A DNA stretch of 33,608 nt from Alphaproteobacteria bacterium (lineage in GTDB: Bacteria; Pseudomonadota; Alphaproteobacteria; UBA828): contig JAJDUK010000073.1 of assembly GCA_022826665.1 (NCBI GenBank), forward strand, positions 1 through 33,608. The letters are read 5' to 3'. The translations under genes were made by a program, and so were the position numbers. The notes under the pieces are model-generated. The model was not told where the DNA came from. It made no database searches and saw only the letters and a list, made by a program, of their open reading frames with translations. Shown here one piece after another: positions 24,796-32,919 of this stretch. The stretch's first letter is position 1; each line of letters begins with the position of its first letter.

Positions 24796-25509
24796 ATGTC
24801 ACCGAAGTCCCCACTCGCCATCGCCGTGCGTTCCGAGGAAGCCGCCGCCCCCTATGCCGTCGCGCGCCCGGCTTCGCCCCCGCCACCCGCGCCGCTCCTT
24901 GCCCGCATGGGGCGCGGCGGCCCAGCCGCCCTCGACGACCACGAGCTCCTCGGCCTCCTCGGCATCGCCGTCGACGCCGCCACCCTCGCCGCCGCCGGGG
25001 GGCTCCGGGGGCTTCTCGACGATCCCGACGACCGCCTGTGCGCCGTGCCGCTCCCCGCCGACGACCGCGCGCGCGTCCATGCCGTCCTCGACGTCCACGC
25101 CCGCTGGATGGAGGCCCGGCTCCACCGCGACGGAGGGCCGCTCACCTCGCCGGCACACACGCGGCGCTACATCGAGGCCCGCTTGAGGGGCTATCGCAAC
25201 GAGGTCTTCGCGATGCTCTACCTCGACTGCCGCCACCGCGTCATCGCCTTCGAGGAGACCTTCTTCGGAACCGTGGACGGCACGTCCGTCCATCCGCGCG
25301 TCGTCGTGCGCCGGGCGCTCATGCACAACGCCTCGGCCTGCATTGCCGCGCATTGTCATCCGAGCGGGGTATCCCTGCCGAGCGCCGCCGACCGCGCCAT
25401 CACCGATCGCCTCCGCGACGCCCTCGTCCTCGTCGACGTCCGCCTCATCGACCATTTCGTGGTCGGCGACGGCGAGGTCGCGTCATTCGCCGAACTCGGT
25501 CTCCTCTGA
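24796..25509 (+). CDS. RadC-like JAB-domain protein (237 aa)
   Basis: The C-terminal half is the RadC JAB/MPN metalloprotease-like domain: LYLDCRHRVIAFEETFFGT, then a zinc motif AAHCHPSG (186-191) and Asp199 in PSAADRAI. The usual motif is HNHPSG; here Asn is replaced by Cys187, while both His and the Asp remain. The N-terminal 100 residues are Ala/Pro-rich with a weak helix-hairpin-like stretch. RadC-like proteins are frequent in mobile elements, often near SSB, as here; their DNA-repair role is disputed. ATG 24796 has GGAGACGTC upstream. Confidence 0.85.
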   Translation: MSPKSPLAIAVRSEEAAAPYAVARPASPPPPAPLLARMGRGGPAALDDHELLGLLGIAVDAATLAAAGGLRGLLDDPDDRLCAVPLPADDRARVHAVLDVHARWMEARLHRDGGPLTSPAHTRRYIEARLRGYRNEVFAMLYLDCRHRVIAFEETFFGTVDGTSVHPRVVVRRALMHNASACIAAHCHPSGVSLPSAADRAITDRLRDALVLVDVRLIDHFVVGDGEVASFAELGLL

Positions 25510-25644
25510 GAACCGCCGCCGCTCGCCGCCCTCCGGCCATTTCCCCGCCCGCCGTCCCGCGTTCGAGGACAGCCAAGCGAGAGCGAAGACCGCGCACCGG
25601 GAGAGAGGGGCGCGGCGCCACCGCCATCCCGGAGGAACCACGAC

Positions 25645-26172
25645 ATGACGACTCCCATCTATGCCGGCATCGGCTCGCGACGGACTCCCGGCTCCGTGCT
25701 CGCGGCGATGACGAAGATGGCGGCCTGGCTCGCGCGCACCGGCTGGCATCTTGCGAGCGGCGGCGCGGACGGGGCGGACACCGCGTTTGCGGCGGGCACG
25801 CCGGCCGGCCAGCGGACGCTCTACCTGCCGTGGCCTGGCTACAACGGACACACCGGGCCGGACTGCCGCGCGCTCTCCCGGTCCGCGCTCGCAGATTGCA
25901 TGGACGTGGCCGCGTCGCTGCATCCCGCTTGGCACCGCTGCTCGCCCGCCGCCCGGAAGCTCCACGCCCGGAACGTCCTCATCCTGCTCGGCGCCGGGCT
26001 GGACCATCCCGTCGATGCGGTCGTCGCCTTCACCCCCGATGGGGCGGTCACCGGCGGCACCGGCATGGGGCTACGCATCGCGGCCGAGTATGGGATTCCG
26101 GTGATGAACCTCGGCGCGATGGCCCCGCGCGAAGCCTGCGAACGCCTGCTCGCCATCCGCCTCGCCGCCTGA
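25645..26172 (+). CDS. SLOG (DprA-like Rossmann) protein (175 aa)
   Basis: Has the nucleotide-binding pattern of SLOG-superfamily proteins: YAGIGSRRTP at the N-terminus, LASGGADGADTAFAAG at about 37-52 and TGGTGMGLRIAAEYGIPVMNL near the end. These proteins bind nucleotides, nucleotide-derived signals or single-stranded DNA, and appear in phages and mobile elements. It lacks the extra DprA domains. ATG 25645 follows CCGGAGGAACCACGAC. The neighbouring RadC-like and SSB genes suggest a DNA-processing setting, but sensing of a nucleotide signal in defence is also possible. Confidence 0.72.
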   Translation: MTTPIYAGIGSRRTPGSVLAAMTKMAAWLARTGWHLASGGADGADTAFAAGTPAGQRTLYLPWPGYNGHTGPDCRALSRSALADCMDVAASLHPAWHRCSPAARKLHARNVLILLGAGLDHPVDAVVAFTPDGAVTGGTGMGLRIAAEYGIPVMNLGAMAPREACERLLAIRLAA

Positions 26173-26286
26173 GCCTACCCCGTTCGAGCCGGAGTGCTGC
26201 GAGCACCGGGCGAACGCCCGGCAGGGAGAGGGAGAGGGGCTCCCCGTCCCGATGCCGGGCGCGGCAACCGGCGGAGGAACTCGCCC

Positions 26287-26421
26287 ATGTTCGATTTCGA
26301 CACCGACGCGCCGTCAGGCGGCGCAGACCTGCTCGCGCAGCTCGGCCTCGATGCTCGTGCCATCCGCACCATCCTCGAAGAGCCCGCACCGTTCGACCCC
26401 CGGGGCGACGACGGCGAGTAG
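26287..26421 (+). CDS. Small acidic hypothetical protein (44 aa)
   Basis: A short protein (MFDFDTDAPSGGADLLAQLG, then DARAIRTILEEP) with strong net negative charge and one predicted helix. ATG 26287 has GGCGGAGGAACTCGCCC upstream. It lies between the SLOG and ssb genes. No family was recognised; an acidic mimic or an adaptor is conceivable but unsupported. Confidence 0.5.
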   Translation: MFDFDTDAPSGGADLLAQLGLDARAIRTILEEPAPFDPRGDDGE

Positions 26422-26527
26422 GAGGGAAGCGAGGAGAAGGTGAACGGGAAGGGGCTGGGGAGTGAGTTCCCCGGTCCCCCCGGTTCGCAACCCATCGTCA
26501 TCAACCAGACCTTGAAGGAGTACCGCA

Positions 26528-26698
26528 ATGGCCTTCGGATTGAATCGCGCGGAAGTCATCGGCCGCCTCGGCGCCGACGTCACCATCAACCACCTGCAGA
26601 GCGGCGGGCGCGTCGCGAACCTGTCGGTCGCGACCGACGAGTCCTACCTCAACAAGCAGACCGGCGAGCGGGTCGACAAGACCGAGTGGCACCGATAG
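26528..26698 (+). pseudogene. ssb: Truncated single-stranded DNA-binding protein gene (ssb), 56 codons left
   Basis: The frame gives the N-terminal part of an SSB OB-fold: LNRAEVIGRLGADVTI, then GGRVANLSVATDES, then TGERVDKTEWHR. A full SSB would continue for roughly another 80-100 residues and end in an acidic tip, but a TAG follows the WHR motif at once. There the GC-rich coding sequence changes abruptly to AT-rich DNA. ATG 26528 has a good site (GAAGGAGTACCGCA). The remainder of ssb is not found in the window. The product would lack most of the fold and the acidic tail, so it is probably non-functional. Confidence 0.82.
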
Positions 26699-26845
26699 AG
26701 ATTGAATTTGACTAAATTGTCTCTATAGCGAGATAATTTGGAACAATGAATTTCTCCGTAAGCAAAATGCAAGAGGTTTCGATGCAGCTCTCGCGTAGGC
26801 CTGCGAGCGGACTTCGCAACAAACCTACGGGATTCTGTTGTTTGC
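26699..26845. other. AT-rich structured scar within ssb
   Basis: About 150 bases of clearly lower GC separate the broken ssb from the next gene fragment. It begins with an imperfect palindrome: TAGAGA (26696-26701) with TCTCTA about 18 bases later. It contains the nested hairpin at 26794-26829. No transposase or recognised insertion-sequence end was seen. It may be the residue of an insertion followed by deletion, or a small non-autonomous element. Confidence 0.6.
26794..26829. other. Nested hairpin CGTAGG/CCTACG
   Basis: An outer stem CGTAGG (26794-26799) and CCTACG (26824-26829) encloses an inner stem TGCGA (26802-26806) and TCGCA (26814-26818) with a 7-base loop. The total is 11 paired bases with short asymmetric bulges. 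It could be a single-stranded recombination site, a transposon end or a structured RNA. Confidence 0.5.
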
Positions 26846-27052
26846 CACCCGACGTACCGCGTCGCCATCCAGAAGCAGCGGATGTCCCCGGAGGTCATCC
26901 GCTCCGCCTTCATCCACCGCCAATGCTCCGTGCTGCGCTGCCGGCAATCGGGCAACCGCTACGTCATTCCCTCGAAGCCGACACGGGCGGCGGAACAGAT
27001 CTACGCCACCATGGGTCTGCCCCTGACGATCACCCCGTACCAGCTCGCCTGA
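26846..27052 (+). pseudogene. Headless C-terminal fragment of a backbone gene
   Basis: An open frame without a proper start returns to GC-rich codons (HPTYRVAIQKQRMSPE, then VIRSAFIHRQCSVLRC, ending PLTITPYQLA) and stops at TGA 27050. An internal ATG exists (26882) without a ribosome site. The frame joins directly onto the AT-rich scar, so the 5' end seems to have been removed by the event that broke ssb. The end LTITPYQLA and the RCRQSGNRYVIPSK segment look like a compact DNA-binding or adaptor protein, but the family was not recognised. Confidence 0.5.
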
Positions 27053-27126
27053 ATGCCGACGAAGCCCGGCCTAGGCTCGAAAAAATGCCGGATGCAGTGC
27101 CAGAAATGAGAGCTGGGGAATATCAT

Positions 27127-27549
27127 CTACTTACGCGAATCAACCGTCGAAGTCGGGTCGTCTTCGTCTGGCAGTTTGCACTGAACTTCGGCAAGCAACG
27201 CTTCTGTTCCCAGAAGGGCGGCGTCCCGATCGAGTGGCACGCTGCCGGTGTCGCCGATTCCGTAGCGGAACTGGACGGCGTAGGGAGTGTATTCGATCAA
27301 GGGCTCGAATCGCGCGGCGTCTGACTGGCATTCGATCAACATCGAGAGAAGTTCGGATAGGTCGTGGATTGGCGGGTAGGTTCGACCCAACAGAGCGAGC
27401 CACGCCTTGAACAGCTTTTCCACCGCCTGTTGTGCATGAAAGCCGAAAATCTCGTCAGCGAAGATGTCGGCATCGTTCATGCCGCGCAGGGCGGTGATAT
27501 CCTTTTCCGCCGCTCCTACGAGGATACGCGCTTGCCTATGGTCGCTCAT
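27127..27549 (-). CDS. HEPN-domain RNase toxin of an MNT/HEPN pair (HepT-like, 140 aa)
   Basis: A helical HEPN protein with the typical FHAQQAVEKLFKAWLALLG block (about 37-55), followed by RTYPPIHDLSELL. Arg56 and His62 give an R-x5-H catalytic motif within the HEPN range (R-x4-6-H). HEPN toxins of this type cut RNA and are silenced by AMP modification by the MNT partner. The start is placed at 27549 (MSDHRQARIL), 14 bases inside the MNT gene, giving coupled translation. Base composition is lower in GC than the backbone, suggesting a separate origin. Confidence 0.82.
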   Translation of the reverse strand: MSDHRQARILVGAAEKDITALRGMNDADIFADEIFGFHAQQAVEKLFKAWLALLGRTYPPIHDLSELLSMLIECQSDAARFEPLIEYTPYAVQFRYGIGDTGSVPLDRDAALLGTEALLAEVQCKLPDEDDPTSTVDSRK

Positions 27550-27871
27550 AGAGGACCCTGCCCTCGCGCAAAGCGCGCGCGAGCACATGGTTGAGGGAGT
27601 GCCGCCAATATTCGGCCTCGTCGCGGCTATAGACCAGAATGTCCTTGGGAACGCGAAAGCCCGCCAGCGCTCTCCAAAGGCGCACTGCTTCCGTGCGGCG
27701 GTCCCTCTCTTCGCCGAACGGTGCGGTTTCGATTACCACCAGATCGACGTCGGAGTCCGTAGCTGCGTTGCCGCGCGCACGGGAGCCGAAGAGTATCACC
27801 TGTTCGGGGTCCACCTCCTTCACGATTGTGGCTACCATACGCTGCAAGAGCGCATCGTCGGTCCCTGTCAT
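27536..27871 (-). CDS. Minimal nucleotidyltransferase antitoxin of an MNT/HEPN pair (MntA-like, 111 aa)
   Basis: The motif GSRARG (29-34) with Asp41 and Asp43 (SDVDL) is the signature of DNA polymerase beta-like minimal nucleotidyltransferases. A later basic residue and a VPKDILVYS strand (carrying the third acidic position) follow. The enzyme is expected to add AMP to a Tyr of the HEPN toxin. GAGGAGAATGAGCC precedes ATG 27871. The HEPN gene overlaps its end by 14 bases. The antitoxin is first in the operon, a common order. Confidence 0.87.
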   Translation of the reverse strand: MTGTDDALLQRMVATIVKEVDPEQVILFGSRARGNAATDSDVDLVVIETAPFGEERDRRTEAVRLWRALAGFRVPKDILVYSRDEAEYWRHSLNHVLARALREGRVLYERP

Positions 27872-28094
27872 GGCTCATTCTCCTCAAGCCGATTCCCGCA
27901 TGTGGGATTCATCGCGTAATCCATAGCAGAGTCCGAAGCGGGACAATCGGAATCACTTGTCCTTATCCATGTTCGTTGCGCCGCAACCGAGCGACCGATT
28001 GCTGGGTGCCCCGACGGAGTCGGTCCCTGGCGTCCGAGGGGCGGAGGACGAGTCTTGAATTCATGGCATTGGGTGCCTTAGGCTGACTGTATTC

Positions 28095-31000
28095 CTATTG
28101 CAGGGTGACTTCCGCGTCTGGATCACCAGCCGCGAGGGCGTTCATCCAGGCGAGGCAGAGGTCGCGGGAGCGGTAGGTGCCGTAGGCGACGGTCTGTTCG
28201 CGCTCGACTATGGGGAAAGTGGAATAAATGTAGCGCACGTCGTCGCGGTCGGTGACGCCGTAGAGGTGGAAGAACACGGCGTCCAGCTTCGCGCGCAGGA
28301 AGAGGCGCCGCTCTTCGTCCCATACGAAGGGCGGCAGCACGTCGCCGGCGTCGTCCACATGTCCCATGTCGCGGGCGAAGGGCGCCATGTCGTGGGCCGT
28401 ATAAGTCAGCTCAAGTACCGCCTCGAGGACAATTTCCGCTGCCGTCTTCCGCCCGAAGCGCACGCACTCGTAGCGCTCGGGCGGGACGACGGGGAGTTGT
28501 TCAACAATAAAGAGATTCAGATGATTGGCCTGAACCTTTTGGCGCGCCACGTAGTCTAAAGGCGCAGAATTAAGGTTGGCCACAAGTAGCCACTCTCCTC
28601 GATCCAACGTATCGGGAAGTAGAATGGGAAGAAGGTCATTAAAGCCGACCGCCGGCAATAGCGATGAAATTAACGAGCGAGAATTAGTGGTGGAGGTAAT
28701 TCGCTTGAATCCAAGAACCCATTTCGCTCCAGCAGGATATTCGCACTGCGAGGCTGGGACCCAAAACTGTGGATCGGGAACCCAACCCGGATCTTGGTGC
28801 TGCCCTAACGTCGTTGGGGCGGGTTGGGCTGGTCGATGCAGGTTTCGCGGATTAACGGTGACACTTGCAGCTCGGTGATCGAACGCCTGCACCATCTTGC
28901 CCTCGTAGAGCGGCACCCACTCGCCGGTCGGACTGCCGAAACGGTTGCCGCTGATGGGGTACGCGCTCTCCCGCTCCTCAAGCTCCGCCCGCGAGCGGAA
29001 CCAATGCGAATCAAGGTCGGTGTCAAACATGCGGACGTGCCTCACCGGCCACGCTTTCACCTCCTCGCCCGCCGAGCGGTCGACCAAGACCGGCAGGCGC
29101 TCGTATATCGCCGTGGTCAGCTCCGCATCGCGGCGGGTGCGGAAGATCGGCGCCGTGCCGGTGTTGGGGTTGACGCGCGCGAAGGCTTCCGCTGTCAGCG
29201 GGAAGCAACGCTCGCTGTCTTCAAGTTCTGCGATATCCTGCAGGAAGAACGCGCACCGCGCGGCGTCGGCGAGGGGGGACGGGCTGGCCACGAAGGCACA
29301 GAACTTGAAGCGGCTGTCCACGTCGGGGAAGAAAGGCGGCGCGTCATACCGCGTGCGCCGGTTCTCGAAGTCATAGAGCGCTTTCAGCCGCCCTTCGGTC
29401 GCCACGCCCTTGAAGAAGCGGGCGGCCGTCTTGTCCGACGCAATGCCGGAGGGCGTGAGGAGCCCCACCATGCCGTCGGGCTTCACGAGTGTCATCGCGC
29501 GCTCGACGAAGAGTGAATAGAGGTTCACGTCCCCGCTCGACAGCAGCGGATAATCGCCGGATCGCCGCGCCGTACGGACGGCCATCGCCGCTCGCTCGCT
29601 TGCCAGCGCGTAGTCCCTCGCCAGCGGATCGCCGTCGCGCTCCAGCGCCGCAATCATGCGCTTGCGGTCGGCCGCGCGCGGCGCAAGCGCGATCTCGGGC
29701 CGCCGCGTCGCGAACCACTCCACCTGTTGCAGCTTCATCCGGTCCCAGGGCGGATTGCCGATCACGGCGTCGAAGCCGCCTTCGAGGCCCGCGCTCTGCC
29801 AGTTCAACCAAACGCCGGGGAACGCCGCTTGCCAGTTGAGAAAGCGCTCCTCCGCGACGATGCGCCGGGCCTCACCCAACAGTCCGATGAACGACGCGCT
29901 CTCCGCTCGCTCCGTCGATACCTCTACCCGGCCCAGCGCGATGTCGATAGGATCGCCGAGCAGGCCGCCGAAGAAGGATTGTAGCGCCGTCTTGCCGTCC
30001 CGGTCCTTCACCTCCAGCCAATCGAGGGCATGCACGAGGCCAAGGACGGCATCGAGGGGCGCCGTTGCCGCCTCCACTTCGGCGAAGGTCTCAGCGGAGC
30101 GATGCGCCTCGGCGATCTCGGCGTCGGTCAGGTCCTCGATCGTCTGCATCGACCGCGCCGACCGTTCCGCTTCGGCGATTGAGCCGTGCAAGAGCAGGGG
30201 GCTGCCATAGTCGGTCGCCTTGTCGATTCCGCTCCGCGCCCAGGCGCCGAACAGGCTGTCGCCGCAGCGGAGGTGGTGATCCAGGAAGCTGAGCGGCGCG
30301 CCGACGGTGAAGGTGTGCAGCCAGAGCGCGACTTTGGCCAGCTCCACCGCCATCGGGTTCTTGTCGACCCCGTAGACGCAGCGCTTCAGCACCATGCGTC
30401 GGACGATGTGACGGTCGTCGAGCCGGTCCTTGTCCAAGGCCCAGTTGCGCTCTTCCGCGTTCGCCACGATCCGGTCGCGGATGGCCTGGATGCGGCTGGC
30501 GAGCGGCGAGACGTAGCCCTCGACCGCCACTTCTGCCTCGGCCATGGCGCCGACCACCTGGTCGGCGAGATAATCCACCAGCGTGACGAGGAAGTGGCCT
30601 GATCCCATGGCGGGATCGCAGACCTTGACGGCGAGAATCGCCTCGGCGGGGTCGTGTTCCGCCAGGCGCGCCACGGCCCGCTCGCGGGCGTGTCCATTTT
30701 CGGGCACGCGCCCAGCTTCTTCCATGAAGCCGTCCATGTGCGCCTGCACCAGGGGGCCAATGGTCTCCTCGACGATCAGTCCCACCAGGTCGTCGGGCGT
30801 GTAGTAGCTGCCCGAGCCCTTGCGGGCGAAGATGTTGGGGCGCACGGCCACCGCGTCGCCCTCTCGGACGAGCTCGTGTTCCAGAAGGCGTTCGTAGATC
30901 GAGCCGAGCTGGCGAACCCCGAGATCGCGATAGTTGATGTAGCGGCGCCCTGCCTCGCTCTGCTCGAAGGAAAGCGCGTCGATGACATCCGCCATCATCC

Positions 31001-32174
31001 GGTCGCCGAGCCGGATGCGGTCGAGCAGCGGCACACGTGCGCGGTCGAACAGGCCGCCGTTGTAGGGCGGCAGGCCGATGGAGACCTCGCCTTGGTCGAT
31101 GGCACGGCAAAGATCGTCTACCGCCGACCAATAGGTCGTTAGGGTTTCAGCGAAGGTGTCTCCTTGGTCCTTGCGACGACCGATATCGTCGCGAACGCGG
31201 TCGCGCAGCGCGTAGTCGTCGTAGCGCTCGTCCCGGACCGGCAGCAGGTCGCGGTCCTCGGCATAGAGGATGAACAGCAGCCGATAGAGCAGGATCAGCG
31301 CGGCCTCGCGTACCTCGGGCAGGGGCGAGTCCGGCGCGGCGGCGGCGATCGCACGGGCGAGCTCGGGGAAGACCTGGCCGAAGACCAGATCGGAGAGGCT
31401 GGCGGCAACACGCTCCTCGTAGAAGCGGCCTTCCTCGATGGCGCGCTGATGGAAGGTGCGCTCGTCCACCGCGTCGGGCAGGAAAGCCTTGCGCCGGAAG
31501 ACCAGCGCGAACAGCTTGAGGCAGTGGCGTCGCTCCGCGCCGTCGAGGGCGAAGAGGCCGTCGTTATGGCCGGGGAGATCGAGGATCGCCGGGAGATCGA
31601 CCTCGAAGAACTGCTCCGACACCGAGCGCGCGCCCTGGTAGTAGAGCCGCCAGCGAGCACCGTTCGTGAGAATGCCCCAACGGAGCCTGCCTGTGGTGAG
31701 ATCGTCGACGCGCCGGAGATAGCGCAGCATCTGGGTCGATGGCGCCGTCTCCTCGCCGGCTGTCCCGGAACGCCGGTCGAGCGGGCGCTGCCAGCGTTTG
31801 GACTCCACCACCGCAAGGCCAAGCTCGTAGCGCCTCCACTCCTGGGCGAAGCGGTTGGCTTGGCCCTTCGTCGCCTCGTCCGCGAACAGCAAGCCATCCG
31901 GCACGTCCGCCATGCCGTGTGCGCTGAGGTTTTGCTGCCGCAGGCTGGCCGACCAGCCAAGGACCCCGAGCACGGGCCAGATCAGGTCGTCCTCTGTCTG
32001 GCTCTCGTTGGGCGCGCCGGCGAAGGGGAAGTTGTCAACGATGGCCCGCAACGCCGCCTCGAATGCGTCGAATGAGGTTGCGTTCAGATCCTGCCAGTCA
32101 GGCGTCTGGCCAACGGATTCACAAAGGAAATCGTTGGCAAAGAGGCTGCCCGAGACTGCGGCACCGATGTTCAT
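28095..32174 (-). CDS. Type IIG restriction-modification enzyme, single chain (Eco57I/PglX-like methylase, 1359 aa)
   Basis: One protein combines cutting, methylation and recognition. The N-terminal region (about 50-130) has a PD-(D/E)xK nuclease pattern: DLIWPVLGVLGW, PDG (Asp93) and VESK (Glu124, Lys126). The methylase domain has motif I CDPAMGSGHF (519-528) and motif IV NPPW (807-810), giving N6-adenine specificity. The C-terminal 250 residues (about 1100-1359) should be the target recognition part. The coding DNA at about 28,560-28,870 within it is visibly AT-richer than the rest of the gene, as expected for a swapped recognition segment. No separate specificity or BREX genes are present, so a lone type IIG enzyme is more likely than BREX PglX. 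The start ATG 32174 has no strong ribosome site. Confidence 0.83.
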   Translation of the reverse strand: MNIGAAVSGSLFANDFLCESVGQTPDWQDLNATSFDAFEAALRAIVDNFPFAGAPNESQTEDDLIWPVLGVLGWSASLRQQNLSAHGMADVPDGLLFADEATKGQANRFAQEWRRYELGLAVVESKRWQRPLDRRSGTAGEETAPSTQMLRYLRRVDDLTTGRLRWGILTNGARWRLYYQGARSVSEQFFEVDLPAILDLPGHNDGLFALDGAERRHCLKLFALVFRRKAFLPDAVDERTFHQRAIEEGRFYEERVAASLSDLVFGQVFPELARAIAAAAPDSPLPEVREAALILLYRLLFILYAEDRDLLPVRDERYDDYALRDRVRDDIGRRKDQGDTFAETLTTYWSAVDDLCRAIDQGEVSIGLPPYNGGLFDRARVPLLDRIRLGDRMMADVIDALSFEQSEAGRRYINYRDLGVRQLGSIYERLLEHELVREGDAVAVRPNIFARKGSGSYYTPDDLVGLIVEETIGPLVQAHMDGFMEEAGRVPENGHARERAVARLAEHDPAEAILAVKVCDPAMGSGHFLVTLVDYLADQVVGAMAEAEVAVEGYVSPLASRIQAIRDRIVANAEERNWALDKDRLDDRHIVRRMVLKRCVYGVDKNPMAVELAKVALWLHTFTVGAPLSFLDHHLRCGDSLFGAWARSGIDKATDYGSPLLLHGSIAEAERSARSMQTIEDLTDAEIAEAHRSAETFAEVEAATAPLDAVLGLVHALDWLEVKDRDGKTALQSFFGGLLGDPIDIALGRVEVSTERAESASFIGLLGEARRIVAEERFLNWQAAFPGVWLNWQSAGLEGGFDAVIGNPPWDRMKLQQVEWFATRRPEIALAPRAADRKRMIAALERDGDPLARDYALASERAAMAVRTARRSGDYPLLSSGDVNLYSLFVERAMTLVKPDGMVGLLTPSGIASDKTAARFFKGVATEGRLKALYDFENRRTRYDAPPFFPDVDSRFKFCAFVASPSPLADAARCAFFLQDIAELEDSERCFPLTAEAFARVNPNTGTAPIFRTRRDAELTTAIYERLPVLVDRSAGEEVKAWPVRHVRMFDTDLDSHWFRSRAELEERESAYPISGNRFGSPTGEWVPLYEGKMVQAFDHRAASVTVNPRNLHRPAQPAPTTLGQHQDPGWVPDPQFWVPASQCEYPAGAKWVLGFKRITSTTNSRSLISSLLPAVGFNDLLPILLPDTLDRGEWLLVANLNSAPLDYVARQKVQANHLNLFIVEQLPVVPPERYECVRFGRKTAAEIVLEAVLELTYTAHDMAPFARDMGHVDDAGDVLPPFVWDEERRLFLRAKLDAVFFHLYGVTDRDDVRYIYSTFPIVEREQTVAYGTYRSRDLCLAWMNALAAGDPDAEVTLQ

Positions 32175-32345
32175 GCATCAAGCATGGAGCAGCTGATCCG
32201 ATTCTCAAGTGATCGGCATGAGCCTCCATCGCGCAAAATGGGTCAACAGTAAAGTCCTACGCAGACTTGGTTGCCGTACCGACCGGAGAGATCAATCAGC
32301 GGTGCGGGGAAAGAGGCCGTTTCATGTTGGTTCAATGACGGCAGC

Positions 32346-32685
32346 ATGTGGCGTGATCATCGCTCGGGACCAGCGGGCTATCGCGAGAAGCTCTCGCGTG
32401 CCGGTTTCGGCTTGGCCGCGCTTGGCGATGCGTCCTTTCTCGGCCGGCTCGGCCAGGGCTCGGAGGTGCGTCTTCGCACCGCCGACAAGGAGCTGACCTA
32501 CGTGAGGCTGGAGCCGATCGGCCCACGCTTCCTGCGGAAGCTCGATGCCTTCCTCCAGGAGACCGGCATCGAGCCGCATGTGCCCGGCGAGGAAGTGCTG
32601 GCGATCCCAGCTTCGCGCTCAGGCTGAAGAAGGGAAGGTCCCTGAAGCTCGGCACGTGGCGCGGGTGTTCGGTCTCGCCATCTGA
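32346..32685 (+). pseudogene. Frameshifted two-repeat DNA-binding regulator, copy 1
   Basis: The frame from ATG 32346 gives the first repeat of a regulator family (LGDASFLGRLGQGSEVRL, then EPIGPRFLRKLDAFLQETG). It stops at about 32625, but the second repeat continues in another frame (GDPSFALRLKKGRSLKLG, about 32600-32656). The final ARVFGLAI then stop is in a third frame, ending 32685. At least two indels have broken the gene. The family uses two similar helix-turn-helix-like units of the form LGDPSF-RLRRGRSP-LATADRVLAWM. The intact relative at 32956 shares about three quarters of its bases in the best-matching 154-base segment. Confidence 0.62.
32421..32574 (+). repeat. Direct duplication, copy 1 (regulator segment)
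   Basis: This 154-base segment aligns without gaps to 33091-33244, with roughly three quarters of positions identical by eye. It covers the second half of repeat 1 and the linker EPIGPRFLR of the regulator. The two copies mark an old tandem gene duplication. Confidence 0.6.
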
Positions 32686-32844
32686 GGAGTTCCGCGGGCA
32701 TCCCGATGTCTCCGGCGGCAGGCACCCTCGGCTTTCCGAATTCCCGCCAACCGCCGACCCTGTAGCGCTTGCGCCCGATGGCGGCGAAATTTCGTACCCG
32801 GAAGGGTCGTGCCAACATCACGAAAATTTGATCGCCTACAGGAT

Positions 32845-32898
32845 CGTACTCCAGCGTACTCCTGTCCGCCTATGTCGTCCTATGTCGTCTATATGTAG
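32845..32898. repeat. Tandem 10-bp direct repeats upstream of the regulator (operator- or iteron-like)
   Basis: CGTACTCCAG then CGTACTCCTG (32845-32864) are followed after four bases by CCTATGTCGT twice (32869-32888) and the variant CTATATGTAG (32889-32898). Five 10-base units on about one helical turn each lie about 60 bases before the regulator start. They could be a cooperative operator for the regulator or AlpA-like protein, or an iteron-type origin element. Confidence 0.6.
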
Positions 32899-32919
32899 CA
32901 AATAGCCTTTTCCATACAC

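Noticed and set aside
28000-28094. Possible tRNA or attachment-site remnant between the MNT and type IIG genes
   Set aside because: A TTCAAGA-like loop was noticed on the minus strand, but no flanking stems pair and no cloverleaf can be drawn.
28095-32174. BREX or DISARM locus
   Set aside because: The large methylase resembles PglX-type proteins, but no BrxA/B/C/Z/L or DrmA/B/C genes are near, and an N-terminal nuclease motif favours a lone type IIG enzyme.
32845-32898. CRISPR array
   Set aside because: The repeat units are only 10 bases long and directly adjacent, without spacers.
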